From NCBI GenBank assembly GCA_029641185.1, contig JAPWGK010000008.1:1178001-1242000 (forward strand): DNA of 64,000 nucleotides, given 5' to 3'. The translations under genes were made by a program, and so were the position numbers. Source of the stretch: Pseudofabraea citricarpa (lineage: Eukaryota; Ascomycota; Leotiomycetes; Helotiales; Dermateaceae). How positions within the stretch are numbered: the stretch's first letter is position 1; every line of letters starts with the position of its first letter. This document shows positions 45,596 to 56,451 of the stretch, piece after piece. The notes below the pieces were generated by a model. It saw only the letters and a list, made by a program, of their open reading frames with translations. It did not search any database and was not told the DNA's origin.

Positions 45596-48347
45596 GGTGA
45601 AAGATTTGTTGGTTTTTAGGGATTACTGGTTTATGAAGCTGAGAGAGTAAAAGATAAAAGAGATAGTTGTTGAGTAAAGACTGTGGATCGAGTTAGTTCT
45701 TGCGATTAAAGAATGACTGGAAAGTGAGTGTGGATTAGAGAGATGATGATGAGATGGTGAGGAAAGAAGAGTACTACAGGACGATACATGCCGGGTTTAT
45801 ATAGAGATATTTTGAAGACTTGCTGAGTTGGAATCTGCGCCAATTACACTTTTCCCTACTCACTCCTACGGCACAAGGGTTTTCGCACCATACGGGTCTG
45901 AAAATGTTCTAGAATTCCAAAAATAACACGCCTCAAGAATAAGGAGGAACGAGGGCACTTCTTGGAATGGAGCAAACACGATGTACTGCAGATCTATCCA
46001 TCACCATCATGTTCCTCCCCGTATTGCAGATCCATCTATCGACCGTACTAGACAATCCCTCCACAGAGATACAGCACGGTGCACAGTGCACACGCACACG
46101 CACACGAGCATTCTGTAGTTCGTAAGCGAGGACTTGGGGGTACGATGTAATCAAAGCACACGTTTGTGCCACCATGATGATAGTATGATACCGCAAATGA
46201 TCTGCAGCACATATCAATGCACAAGTCGCAAGTTTGATCCTGCTGGATTTTCCGGCCAGCACGAAAGATGAGCAGAACGCTAAGCGAGCACCAGCACAGC
46301 CCTCCCGAGATCCTTCGACCCGCTCGCTCGCTCGCCTCCAGTAACTCCAGCTTTGATTTGCCTCTCTCCCCAGTCCCCACCACCACGAGATAAGCCTCGC
46401 CCACCAAATCCTTCAGCCTTCTGCGGAATCTAATCTTGCCTGTCAGTGCCTGCTGCACAATTCCGAGAGTTCCGGAACGGGACGTATAGTATGTTCGTCT
46501 GATGTTCTTCTACCGAGGGCTCGCTCGCTCCTTCGGGCTTTGGACCACTCCGCGCTCCCATTCTGCCTTGGCGCATCTCTTGTATCTGGCGCGTTTTGTC
46601 GTTGTGATGGGATCACGGATCGTCTGATTGCACAATCCTTCTCTTGTCTTCCTTGCCTTGTGGATAATTCTTTTAATGACGGCTTGGGAGGTTTTTTTTT
46701 ATTTTTGTGAATGCGTTTTGTTCGTGTCGGTGGGAACGCGTAAGCGGTTGAAGGAGGAGGATTTGATTGCCATTGTGAAGGCTTGCGGGTTTGAGGATTT
46801 GCTTCTTCGTTTTGGCCTTTTCCCGTCTCCGGACTTCGGTCTGGTTGGAAGGAACTCGCGTTGAGTAGCAAGTGCGTGCCCTTGAGGACAAGTCTGTTGG
46901 TCAGTTATTTTGTTCTATCGCATCTTTCGCTTTTTGTGTGGTCAAGTACCATACAATTGTTCCGAAGTAGAATGCTGAAATAACTTGACTGAATACCCAA
47001 ACGGAGAGATCTAGCGTACTCACGTTCCATCATTCCCCAAGCAATTCTGGTCTTCGATGCGTGCTAAAACGCCGATACATTTTGCAATCCGGAAGCAAAA
47101 GTGTAAATAGTGCCAGCACTGCTTCACCCATCACCTTTCACTTCAATATACTTCTACTGCTCTCTTTTTTCCTTGCCCAAAGTTCCCACTGCTCTCCTAG
47201 CTTGTTATTATTCAAGTGCTCAGTCTCTCGCTTTATCACAGGGATCCATTCCATAGTCTTTAGTATATGTTTCGTGCCTTACCACCCTATAACTGTTATT
47301 GTAAGTCAACTGTGACAAACATTGTTGTGATATGTTCTAAGCATATTTCTGGGGCAACCCAACTTCCTCTCAATATGTTTACGCCAGCCTTGTTGAAGGG
47401 AATAACACACTGGAATGGGCATGAACGTCCTTTGATGCTATCATGTCAGGGGTAGACAGCCCTGATTTCAAGTAGGATATGTATACCACAAATATGAAAC
47501 TAGTTGACCTGCTTTATCTTTGATGTTCTGTTAGCAGTCTCATACTCACAGATGATAGATGCTGGGATAATTTGAGATAATAGATTTTACATAATGATTT
47601 ACATCTAATCTACATGCCAATTATGCGTTACATGTGGAGCAAGAGAAGAAATTGGCATACAGTAAGCTTGTCAGAGAAGACTCTTAGCAACATCGTGCTT
47701 TCACGCCGAGGCGTAGAAGTTGTCATGATTCGGTCACCTAGCACACTTGAAGAGTGGTATTACTATGATGTTAGACATATTCTAGGATTTGTTTCTCGGC
47801 CAATCCAAATGTCAGACCTGATTACCTTGCCGGACCGAAATTGGAACGTCACCAAATTGCAATTTGAGCTTGCGCGTAAGAATAGTATATTGATATTCAA
47901 TGACACATGTACACAAGAAATGTTACATATACCATCCACCTTGACTATAGTTCTCGTTTTGACCACTATAATTCGAGTCGAGTTCGGGCGAGATTATCCC
48001 GGATCCGCTACTTCTTACATTTTGTGCCGTGAGCAGTAAGACTTGATAGCATTGCGTAGCATATTGGCCACGTAGATAATTCGGCGAATATCGGAGGTAG
48101 GTTAATACCTTGATAGAAAGAAGGTTTAGGAATCGTGGAGGTGGCAGGCACTCTTGACAAGTGCGTGCTTGAAATGTTTGTACATCGGTCGCTTAATTTT
48201 AGCATCCAAGGTATCGAAAGTTGGAAGCAGATATGATATCATGATTACAAAAGAAAAAGTAATATGAAAAAATCGTCCATGAGACTCCATAAAATATAAT
48301 ATTACAACATAGCTTGACTATAAAGCAGCCTAAATAGTTCAAAACTT
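45596..48347. other. Gene-poor 2.75 kb
   Basis: It contains the promoter of the secreted protein, a CACACG-rich microsatellite (about 46086-46106), several overlapping open frames without motifs at 46048-46871, and one more protein-like frame described at 47614. No RNA gene was recognised. Confidence 0.5.
47614..48039 (+). CDS. Hypothetical open frame, 141 codons
   Basis: The frame translates to a mixed-composition protein (LSEKTLSNIVLSRRGVEVVM, then STLEEWYYYDVRHILGFVS and LPDRNWNVTKLQFELA) that looks more like real protein than its neighbours. It has no known motif. No upstream exon or strong start context is seen, and the last 30 residues are less convincing. It could be a small gene or a fragment of one. 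Confidence 0.3.
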   Translation: MPIMRYMWSKRRNWHTVSLSEKTLSNIVLSRRGVEVVMIRSPSTLEEWYYYDVRHILGFVSRPIQMSDLITLPDRNWNVTKLQFELARKNSILIFNDTCTQEMLHIPSTLTIVLVLTTIIRVEFGRDYPGSATSYILCREQ

Positions 48348-51300
48348 TCAATCAATTACAATAATCTCGTCATCGCTTGGGCGAGCTGGAACCTTCCTGG
48401 CTCGCGGTTGGAGATTACGATTCTGGATGTTGGTAGATTCAAGCAGTGCAGGCTCTGAATTATTGGAAGGCTGGACAAGATGAGCCAACCTGCCTACGTT
48501 AATTGTGGCTATATCTTCATAGAAATCGCCAACAAGGGCCTGAAGTTCTGCCAGACCAAGCTGATTGATACGCATCCCAGCCCTCTGGTGGCGAAGTGTC
48601 CATTCATAATGCATCGTAAACTCCCTCAATGTCTTGGTAACAATAAGAGTATAAGGGGTTCCATGGCTCGCATTCACCATGCATTGGTGCCAGTGGAGTA
48701 TCTTGTCCCGTAAATGATTTCGTCGTCCCTCTGCCAATTTAAAATAACCAATTGGTTTTGATGGATCAACGAGAAACTGGTCGAGTTGCCAGCAATCGGC
48801 ACAACCGCATCCTCTTGGAAGCCGCCTCCAATCGTTGGGCTGTGGCGGCTCGAACCCAACAAAGCGGACGATATACGAGCTAATAATATTCCGAAACAAG
48901 GAACCAAAGCTGTGCTTTTTAGATCCATGGTCCTCCCGTTTGAAGATTTCAATCAAGTTCTTCAATAATGGTAGGTAGATCACTTCGAATTTGTCGACTG
49001 TGCAAGTCATGCTCTCGGCAAAAAGGCGCGCGGTGATCTTTGCGATGTTATCTGTTAGACCGTATTCGCAGTACTTCCATAACAATGCCGCAATCTTGCG
49101 GTTAATTTCTGCTGCAGAGTCGTATGCAGGGTTAGCGTTTAGCGGCTCTTGAGGAATATTGTACGACCCAGAGTTCGTCATGGTCCGTTTATGGGGATTC
49201 GCCAAATTCTCAACAGAGATACTAAACAAATCAAGACTAAATATATCTGCCAGATCACAGGCTATATCTTTGAAAACAGTGATTGCAGCGTCTCGAGGAA
49301 ATAGTTGTTGGTACGGTCGGTCGGAGTTGGAGATTTCATCCGCCAGTGCATTGAGGTATTCGACAGTCATAGTAGTATTGTGCACATTTCTCTTCACGCT
49401 AGGCAAAACGCTTTTTCGATTAGCAAAATTCCAAGCAAGAAGCTATAGTTTTCTTACTGGTCAAATGTTGCTTGAAGATCCACCTTATATGAGACGGTAA
49501 CGAGTGAATACGCGTCCTCGCGAGTTCGTAACGCCGTGGACGCCAACGCAGCCAAAACTTCCCCCTTGAACCATTCTGTAAATCGAGTCTCGTCTTCGAA
49601 GGATGTTTTGATTCCAGATACGTCTATTCCATTTTTAAAAGCATTCAAGATCGTCATCTTATGAAAAAAGAAGGAACGCTTAGCTATTTCAGCGCTCAAT
49701 CTGTATACTTTAATTAGTACATATATCAAATAAAGTGAGTCACTTACAGGGGAAAGATAGAATCGCCACCATATCGCGACAACGCAACAGCGACAGACTC
49801 AAATACCCAAGACGTCGAGAGTGTAACGTCTCTCAATGACATCGGGAAGAGGTCGAGGAATATTTCCTTGTTGTCGATGTAACGAGTGAAATGAACAAGG
49901 TCACATATTAACTGAAGAGCAAACGGTGGCTGAGTTGATAGATACTGCTCTTTCCCCGCTTTGGAAATCCAGGATCTCATATGTCGTATGGCCACATGGC
50001 AGAGTTTCTCAAATCTTTCGATATCCTCTGGCTTAGGGGTGTGTCCCAATTGTCCAGTGAGATGTTGTAGTTCGGCTTGAAATGCTGGTGACTCTTGGCC
50101 GTTGTGCGGAATGTCTCTAATAGGACTGAAGAAGAATTCTGCCAGATGGGTACGAGGAACTAACAAAACTATCTGATCTTTCGTCAGTTATGAAGCATGT
50201 TGATTAGAGAAGGTCAATATACTGTCCGATAGTACACATTTTTCGTCGAAGGTTGGCCACCAGGCGGACTTTCTTCAAACTCCCTCTCGTCTGGATCAAT
50301 GTCCATAAATGGTACAGCGTGGATGAAAAGTTCCTTATCAAAGTTCAAGTGTTTTGCAACTACTGATCCGTCCAATTGTGCAACATGTTCGAGTAGATAT
50401 TTGTCTTCGTGCACTTCTTTAATTTCGTGAGATTCTGTTGAATAGTGACTCTGATGGTCCCACTCGTCCATATAATCGTACGCATCTGCATCGCAGCCAC
50501 CCGTGACAGTCCTTTCAAGATGGCCAATGTAAAGCTCGATCCCACTTGCTTTGCACGCCTGTTCAAGATTGGTTATGACTTGCTTGTCATGGCCCTTGAG
50601 TATGTCAGTATACATTTCTGCTTCTTTGGGGATTTCGTAGTTATGCTCAAGCATGTAAGCCATCGCAGGTTGCTCCTCGAGATTAGCGTTCTGCTTCCAC
50701 GATTGCAACAGAGACTCAAGTCTTTGTATGAGACTTGTTGAACTTGCAGTCAATCCCTCACTACGTAGATTATCATAGAGAAGCTTATATGTGATTGTAA
50801 GCCGCCGACCCGAGAGGATGGGTTTGACTTCGTGATCTGCATCCAAAAACCTTTTGAATGACATATTAGCACGTATAAAGTTTTAGACACAAAGAATAAC
50901 TTACCAAGCCAAGTAAGAATTATCGAATGCGGAATGCTCTGAAGGGTTGAACATTTCTGCCTTGCCTGAATGGCGGATACATACTTCTCCTCCTTCGTGT
51001 TTTGAAGGCAAGACAATTAATAAGGTGCCAAATACCTGATCAGCTACCTTAAGGCTAAAATTCCCATCAGACGGCAGGACAGAGCACTGACATGGAAGTC
51101 CTCACCTCATAGAAGTTGGAGGAACTGCCCCCTCATAAGATAATATCATGTTGTCCAACTCGGCATGAATAATATTCCCTCCTGCGGCTATGCCCAGTCC
51201 TCCAGTCACTTTCTTAACAAGCGTATAGATTGTATCCTTCCATTGAGGATTCTCAAGCTGGAAATCACTGGCTGGAAGTTCCCAGACATTTTCCCGGCTT

Positions 51301-51629
51301 TGTTTTGGAGTTTCGTTCGTTAAAGTATCATTTTCGACCCTTGCCAGGCGGCTAGCAGCTACAAATGCTTCTGCGTCACGATCGGATAGGGGAAGGCCTA
51401 TACCACCACCATTTTTTAATGTCAGGCCTGGGTTAGGTGGGCTCGGAAGGTGTTCAAAAAGGGCGAAAGCACCAGTTGTCCGGATACTGTCAAGGCATTC
51501 TTCCAATTCAGCTTTGAAGGCATCGTCGGACCACTCTGTGCCTACACTGCTAAATCCAACTAAGATTTCTAGTCCTGACTCGGACCCGGATTCGGATTCA
51601 GATGACGAAACCTCCACAAACTCCGCCAT
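48348..51629 (-). CDS. Degenerate 2OG-Fe(II) dioxygenase-like large protein, paralogue B
   Basis: Six exons (51629-51106, 51054-50905, 50850-50223, 50172-49748, 49700-49458, 49410-48348) give exactly 1,010 aa. Intron phases (2,2,0,2,2) and positions equal those of paralogues A and C. Features in order: acidic N-terminus MAEFVEVSSSESESGSESG, NPGLTLKNGGGIGLPLSDRD, ILSYEGAVPPTSMSLK, then VFGTLLIVLPSKHEGGEV. After the second intron comes DADHEVKPILSGRRLTITY with the distal ligand His231 and Arg240/241. The HxD motif that should follow the YEGA segment is absent (TSMSLK instead), so iron binding is unlikely. A long helical region follows, then GCGCADCWQLDQFL, GTPYTLIVTK and a C-terminal acidic SIM-like DDEIIVID. 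It is transcribed in the same direction as C, whose stop lies 576 bp upstream of its start. Confidence 0.85.
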
Positions 51630-52204
51630 TATCGCGTCGCGTCGCGTTTATGCTGCTAACTTAAAGCTGATGGCAACGTCAAGTAAGAAAAATTCACGAC
51701 ATTAAGTTTATTTTCCTCTATTGACTCGACTGAGTATGAGGCTTTAGTGTTGTCTGAAGTGTAATCGGAGCTCACTTTCTGGTCGAGCGATGATTTGTTT
51801 TGAACGATAAGGATGTCACAGACGCGTCGCGTACAGGGGCTGAAGTACGCATACGCTTTGATCGCCTAGTCACGTGATTTATTTATGAAACCTCTCGCAT
51901 TTGCTATCTGTATTCCATGCATGTTCATGGAGGCTAATCAATGCTAATATTTGGAAGAGATGTTTTTGCATTACAGTACTCATTATGGTAGTGATAAACA
52001 TGTATTGAAACAAAAATTTGAAACAAAGTTCATCATTAAGCGACAGACTCACTCAGAATCCACCTGGATAACTGACTGATCCGATGACGAAGTTGATACG
52101 AGATATTCGAGTTTGCATCCAGCATAATAACCAATAGCCAGCAGATTCTCGATAAAAATATCAATAATATACATACAATGTGCAAATATTGACAACAAAT
52201 ATTC
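51630..52204. other. Promoter of paralogue B and 3' region of paralogue C
   Basis: No gene is seen. It contains CGCGTCGCGTCGCG-like repeats just before the ATG and the two boxes listed separately. Confidence 0.6.
51822..51876. promoter_or_regulatory. ACGCGT box and CACGTG E-box upstream of paralogue B
   Basis: ACGCGT is at 51822-51827 within GACGCGTCGCG, and TCACGTGA at 51870-51877. They lie 193-250 bp upstream of the ATG at 51629, matching the arrangement of paralogues A and C. Confidence 0.58.
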
Positions 52205-55200
52205 CTAGTCGAGAACAATGACTTCGCTGTCCAGACGAGGTACTTTCCTCGGTCGGCTCGGCTCTCCATGATTGGTGTTATCCATGGCTGGAGCCAATGC
52301 TTCCCTGGTAGACTGAGGTAGTGGACCAAGATGAGCCAACTTGTCAGCTGCAAGGTTAATAATATGTCCATAGAGAACAGGATCGCCGATTAAAGGAACC
52401 AAATCCTCACCAAACTGTTGTATTTGAGCTGAAGCAATCTTGTACCGACTGTGCCATTTCGCATAATTACGATTATATTCATCATTAATCTTCGTGATGA
52501 TGATTCCATGTGGAGCGCGTCGGTAATTCCTTTCTTGTATTTGAAAGCCCGTACTGGGTTGTAATCTGGTACGAATGTGTCTTTGCCGAACCATGTTCAA
52601 TCTGTACTCTTCTGATTGCACATGTGCATTGGTAAGGAAAATATCAAGGGCTCGACAATCTAAGCAACCATCTCCCTTCGGCGGCCGAGCCCAATTGGTT
52701 GGTTGGACAGGCATCGTTGCAACATAACGTACAACATACGAGCCTAGAATGTTGCGAAACAAGCTTTGGAGGCAGAGCTCCTTCAGCGAGATGCCTTTCT
52801 CTTTAACAGCTTGGAGAAGATGCTTGAGCATTGGTATGTATAACTCCTCAAATCCTTCCACAGGGTAAGTCAGACTTTCAGCAGATATATTGTTGATGAG
52901 CTTTTCCAGCTCGGAGGTCAGGCTATATTCGAAGCATTGACAAAGCAGAATAGCAATTCTTTTGCTTTTTGGTTGTTCCGCTCCTGCTCTCTCGGGTTCT
53001 TCTTTCTTTGCCTTCTGGCCGAATTGGACCGATAAGAGGTTGGATAGTGCAGGTTTGTTCCGCAACGCTTCAGTAGGCAGCCCCGCAAAGGCTCGCAAAG
53101 TGAATATCTCCGCTAAGTCAGAGATCACATCCTTGAAAATAGTGCGAGCAACATTTTCTGCGATTCCTGGTTCGTCCTTATTACCACCCTTGGTTGATAA
53201 ATTGATCAGGAATGTAACAGCCATTGGTACATGATGGATGTTCCTTTTAACGGCTGGAAGGATGCTGTTTTGCTTTAGTAAAGGTCAATTAAAGCGAGCA
53301 TGAATCTTACTGGTCGAATACATCTTGAGATGGTAACCTTGATGAGAGGGTGGTAAGATAAAACCCCTCGTGAATAGAACGCACCGGTGTTGAAGCCAAA
53401 CTTTCAAAAATCTCACTTGAAAGCCAAGCTTGATAAACCGGGGCATTGTCAGTAGGATAAGCCGAAATGCTTTTGTTAAATCCAGCTCTGAGATTTTCAA
53501 GGATCTGGGCTCTTTGGGCGTAAACATGAATTTTCCCAAGAGTAACGCTTAGACTATGCTGTCATTAGTACATGTATTATCACAAAATTGAGACGCATGA
53601 GTTCTTGCGTAAGGCCGCTAAGAATGTACTTACCTGGGTAATTTGTAATATAAATCATACCGCAAAAACTGGGAAGCAATTACTTGACATGCTGAAGCCA
53701 TTGTTTTAGGTACAGTATTGGAACAAATTTGGTATAAATCAAGAAAAATGTCTTTCTGATCAATGTAAACTGTTGCCTTCATGACCTGCACTAAAACCTC
53801 GTCAGAAAATGGCGGGTGTGGAGAAAGCTTGCGATATCTATTAAATCCCTTTAGTTGCCGAATGACCATATGACAAATTTGCTCAAGATGATCCCGAGCC
53901 ATGGTAGAATGTGGATCTGATTTCAAGGCTGACGTATGTTTTAGGATTTCCATGTCAATGGCATTCCCGTGATTCCTACAAGAATCGAAGAAAAATTCGG
54001 CTCGGTGGCTCTTGGGCATAACTAAAACGACCTGAGAACAATCAATATTGTCATTTCTACGGTGATGAAGCGTTTACATACACTGGGCCGATAATAGTGT
54101 GTTGTATCGCAGGATTCGCCTCTCAGATAATCTTCTGCGTCAGGCTCCATGTCGTCAAATGGATTACTTTGAAAAAATCCTTCTTCCTCGAAATCTAAAC
54201 TTTTAGCAACAATTTCGCCATCAAGTGATACTACATTTTTAAGTGTGGTATCTCGATTATGCACATCCTCTATTTCATGATGTTCATTGCTTGATCCGCT
54301 ACTATCCATACCCGAGTCCTCATCATCATAACCCCACGCGGATCGATAGTGGCGATGGCTGTTATAGTACGACTTGTGAGTACAGCTATCACCCGAAACC
54401 TGATATTCCACTTGAGCAAGGTAAATGTTGAAGTCGGTCTGCATACAAGCTTGCCGTAAGTTTGCTACGATCTGTTGGTCCCGACCTTCGAGTTTGTTAA
54501 CGGATAAGACTTCTTGGCTTGGCTTCAAATATCGGTTTTCGAGTATATATGCAAGACCAGGTCGTGAATCAAAATCTGGATGTTTCTTCCACCAATCGAA
54601 CACAGATTTGAGCATTGGCACAGTCTTAGCACAATTTGCACTCAGTCCATCATGTCTGATGCCTGTATGAATAAGCTGGTAGGAAAGAGCAAGACGACGA
54701 CCAGAGATTACGGGTTGCAACTCGTGTTTTACATCAGAGAACCTTGGAGCATTATAGTTAGTCAAAGTGTCAGCAGTCTAGCCATGTGTGGTAAATCTCA
54801 CCATGCTGCACACATGTAATCATAGTCAGAATAAGTTCCAGATTTCACTGTGACCTCTGCGTTAGTAAAACTTATGTCCCCTCCTTCCCTCTTAGTTGGA
54901 AAGAGAATAAGTATCGTGCCGAATGAGTTCCTTTCGGTTTTAGAACTGCAGTGGGCTTTAGTATGAAACTTTCATTGGGAATGCAACATACTGTTCAATA
55001 CACTTAGAAACAGCTCCTTCCTCATGCAATAGCAGTTTATCCAGCTTCACGCTTATCTGTTTTGCATCCTCCGATAGTCCGAGACGTGTAATGGCCCTTT
55101 CTACAGCTACAGTGAGGGATACCTGCCAAAGCGGATTTTGCAACGTGAAGTCCCCTTCACTAAGCTCCCAAGTCTTTCCTGAACTCAGATCACCTGCACC

Positions 55201-55494
55201 GATTTTGCTTATTCTTGCTCTGGAACAGGATTTTATAGCTTCTGCATCTCGATCTGATAAAGGCAACCCCACAATCCCACCACACTTCAGCGTCAATCCT
55301 GGGTTGTGAGGATTATCGAGACGGTCGCAAGCCGCAAAGTCCAAACTCTTTCGTAGACCAAAGAGGTAATCACAAACAACTTCTTTGAATTTATCTTCAA
55401 AGTCTTCATCAGATGAATCTTCATCTGCTTCACTGGGAGCCAACTCAGAATCTGGTTCGGAGGGTGGAGACGACACCTCGATTATCTCTGCCAT
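52205..55494 (-). CDS. Degenerate 2OG-Fe(II) dioxygenase-like large protein, paralogue C
   Basis: Six exons (55494-54992, 54945-54802, 54742-54082, 54031-53634, 53553-53311, 53264-52205) give 1,002 aa. The order matches A and B: acidic start MAEIIEVSSPPSEPDSE, NPGLTLKCGGIVGLPLSDRD, LLHEEGAVSKCIEHSKTER, SFGTILILFPTKREGGDI, then DVKHELQPVISGRRLALSY with distal His222 and Arg231/232. The metal HxD is not present; the aligned residues are Ile-Glu-His (or His-Ser-Lys). The helical C-terminal two thirds hold GDGCLDCRALDIFL, in which the first Cys of the trio's GCGC is lost, and end in DSEVIVLD. The start is at 55494; a start at 55509 would add five residues (MQDAT). Exon 5 must be read across a splice in a frame different from the longest open frame there. 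Confidence 0.84.
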
Positions 55495-56451
55495 TGTCGC
55501 GTCTTGCACGCATGAGCGGAATAGTTAATGTAAAGTCGACACAGCTTTTAAATGGAACGAACTCGGATTCAGCTTTAGTTTCTCGTGTGTTCTCTGTAAT
55601 CCGATAAAATTGGAAGTGGCCTCGAAATAGCCACTGAATTGGGGTCTCAAGTATTGAGCTTCATGTTGTTGAGACGCGTCGCGCCGGCGGGGTCGACATA
55701 TCACATGACACAAACCTTAAATTTCGCTGTCACAATTATTGTCTCGGAATCTAGAAGACTTGAATTTTAATTTAGGACTTCTTAGTATCTAGAATAGCTT
55801 TTCAATTTGAGTTTGTTTTGTTCTTATATGACTTTATTAGCCCAGCTTTCGTTGCTTTTTAAACTACCTCACATTGCTCTTCCACGTACCAATCCCGTCT
55901 TATTTTAGAAATTTCATATACTTTCTGGTCATATTTCGAATCAAGAAACGCTTCTTTAATTTGTTTTTATCTAACTGTGGTTCTCAAGAAAAAGAAAAGA
56001 AAATTGCATATATTTTGCTTCATGAAGTTCAGAGCGCCTTTAAATCCGGCGCAAAATAAGCGAGCAAAAAAGGGCCAACCAGGTATCAACTCCCGATAGA
56101 TTCCAAATCCTAAGAAAGGCAGATATTTCCTTCAGCGATACGAAGAACATGGCCAAGAGCAATATAAATCAGCAGGGCAATACTAAGAAAATGAAATTTT
56201 AATACGACAATGAAATTACAGTATCTGGACCTGTGGCCAGACCAAGTCAGTTGATGATTAGGGAGATATTTAGGCTCGATCCCTTGCCAATCATCGGTTC
56301 AAGGCCTAACAGTCCCTAATTCTCCAGCGATCTCCCGCTGCAGTGAGAACTGCCAAGCTTATAACCGATATCCCTTCTGATTCCCACAACTTTTAGCAGC
56401 GTCCTATACCCAGCTTTAAGCCTCCTTCCTGTATCTCCAGACAAGAGGACA
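55495..56451. other. Intergenic
   Basis: It holds the promoter of paralogue C. The 55.8-56.4 kb part shows no gene. Confidence 0.6.
55674..55707. promoter_or_regulatory. ACGCGT box and CACATG box upstream of paralogue C
   Basis: ACGCGT is at 55674-55679 (within GACGCGTCGCGCC) and TCACATGA at 55701-55708. They lie 180-215 bp before the ATG at 55494. The CACATG is one step from the CACGTG of A and B. Confidence 0.52.

Noticed and set aside
46443..46871. 142-codon minus-strand open frame
   Set aside because: Arg/Lys/Ser/Pro-rich with no motif, and overlapped by competing frames on both strands.
52205..53539. Reading exon 5 of paralogue C in its longest open frame (53285-53539)
   Set aside because: That frame does not match the paralogues. 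The spliced frame gives SRLPSQDVFDHILPAVKRN, aligning with B (TFDHVLPSVKRN).
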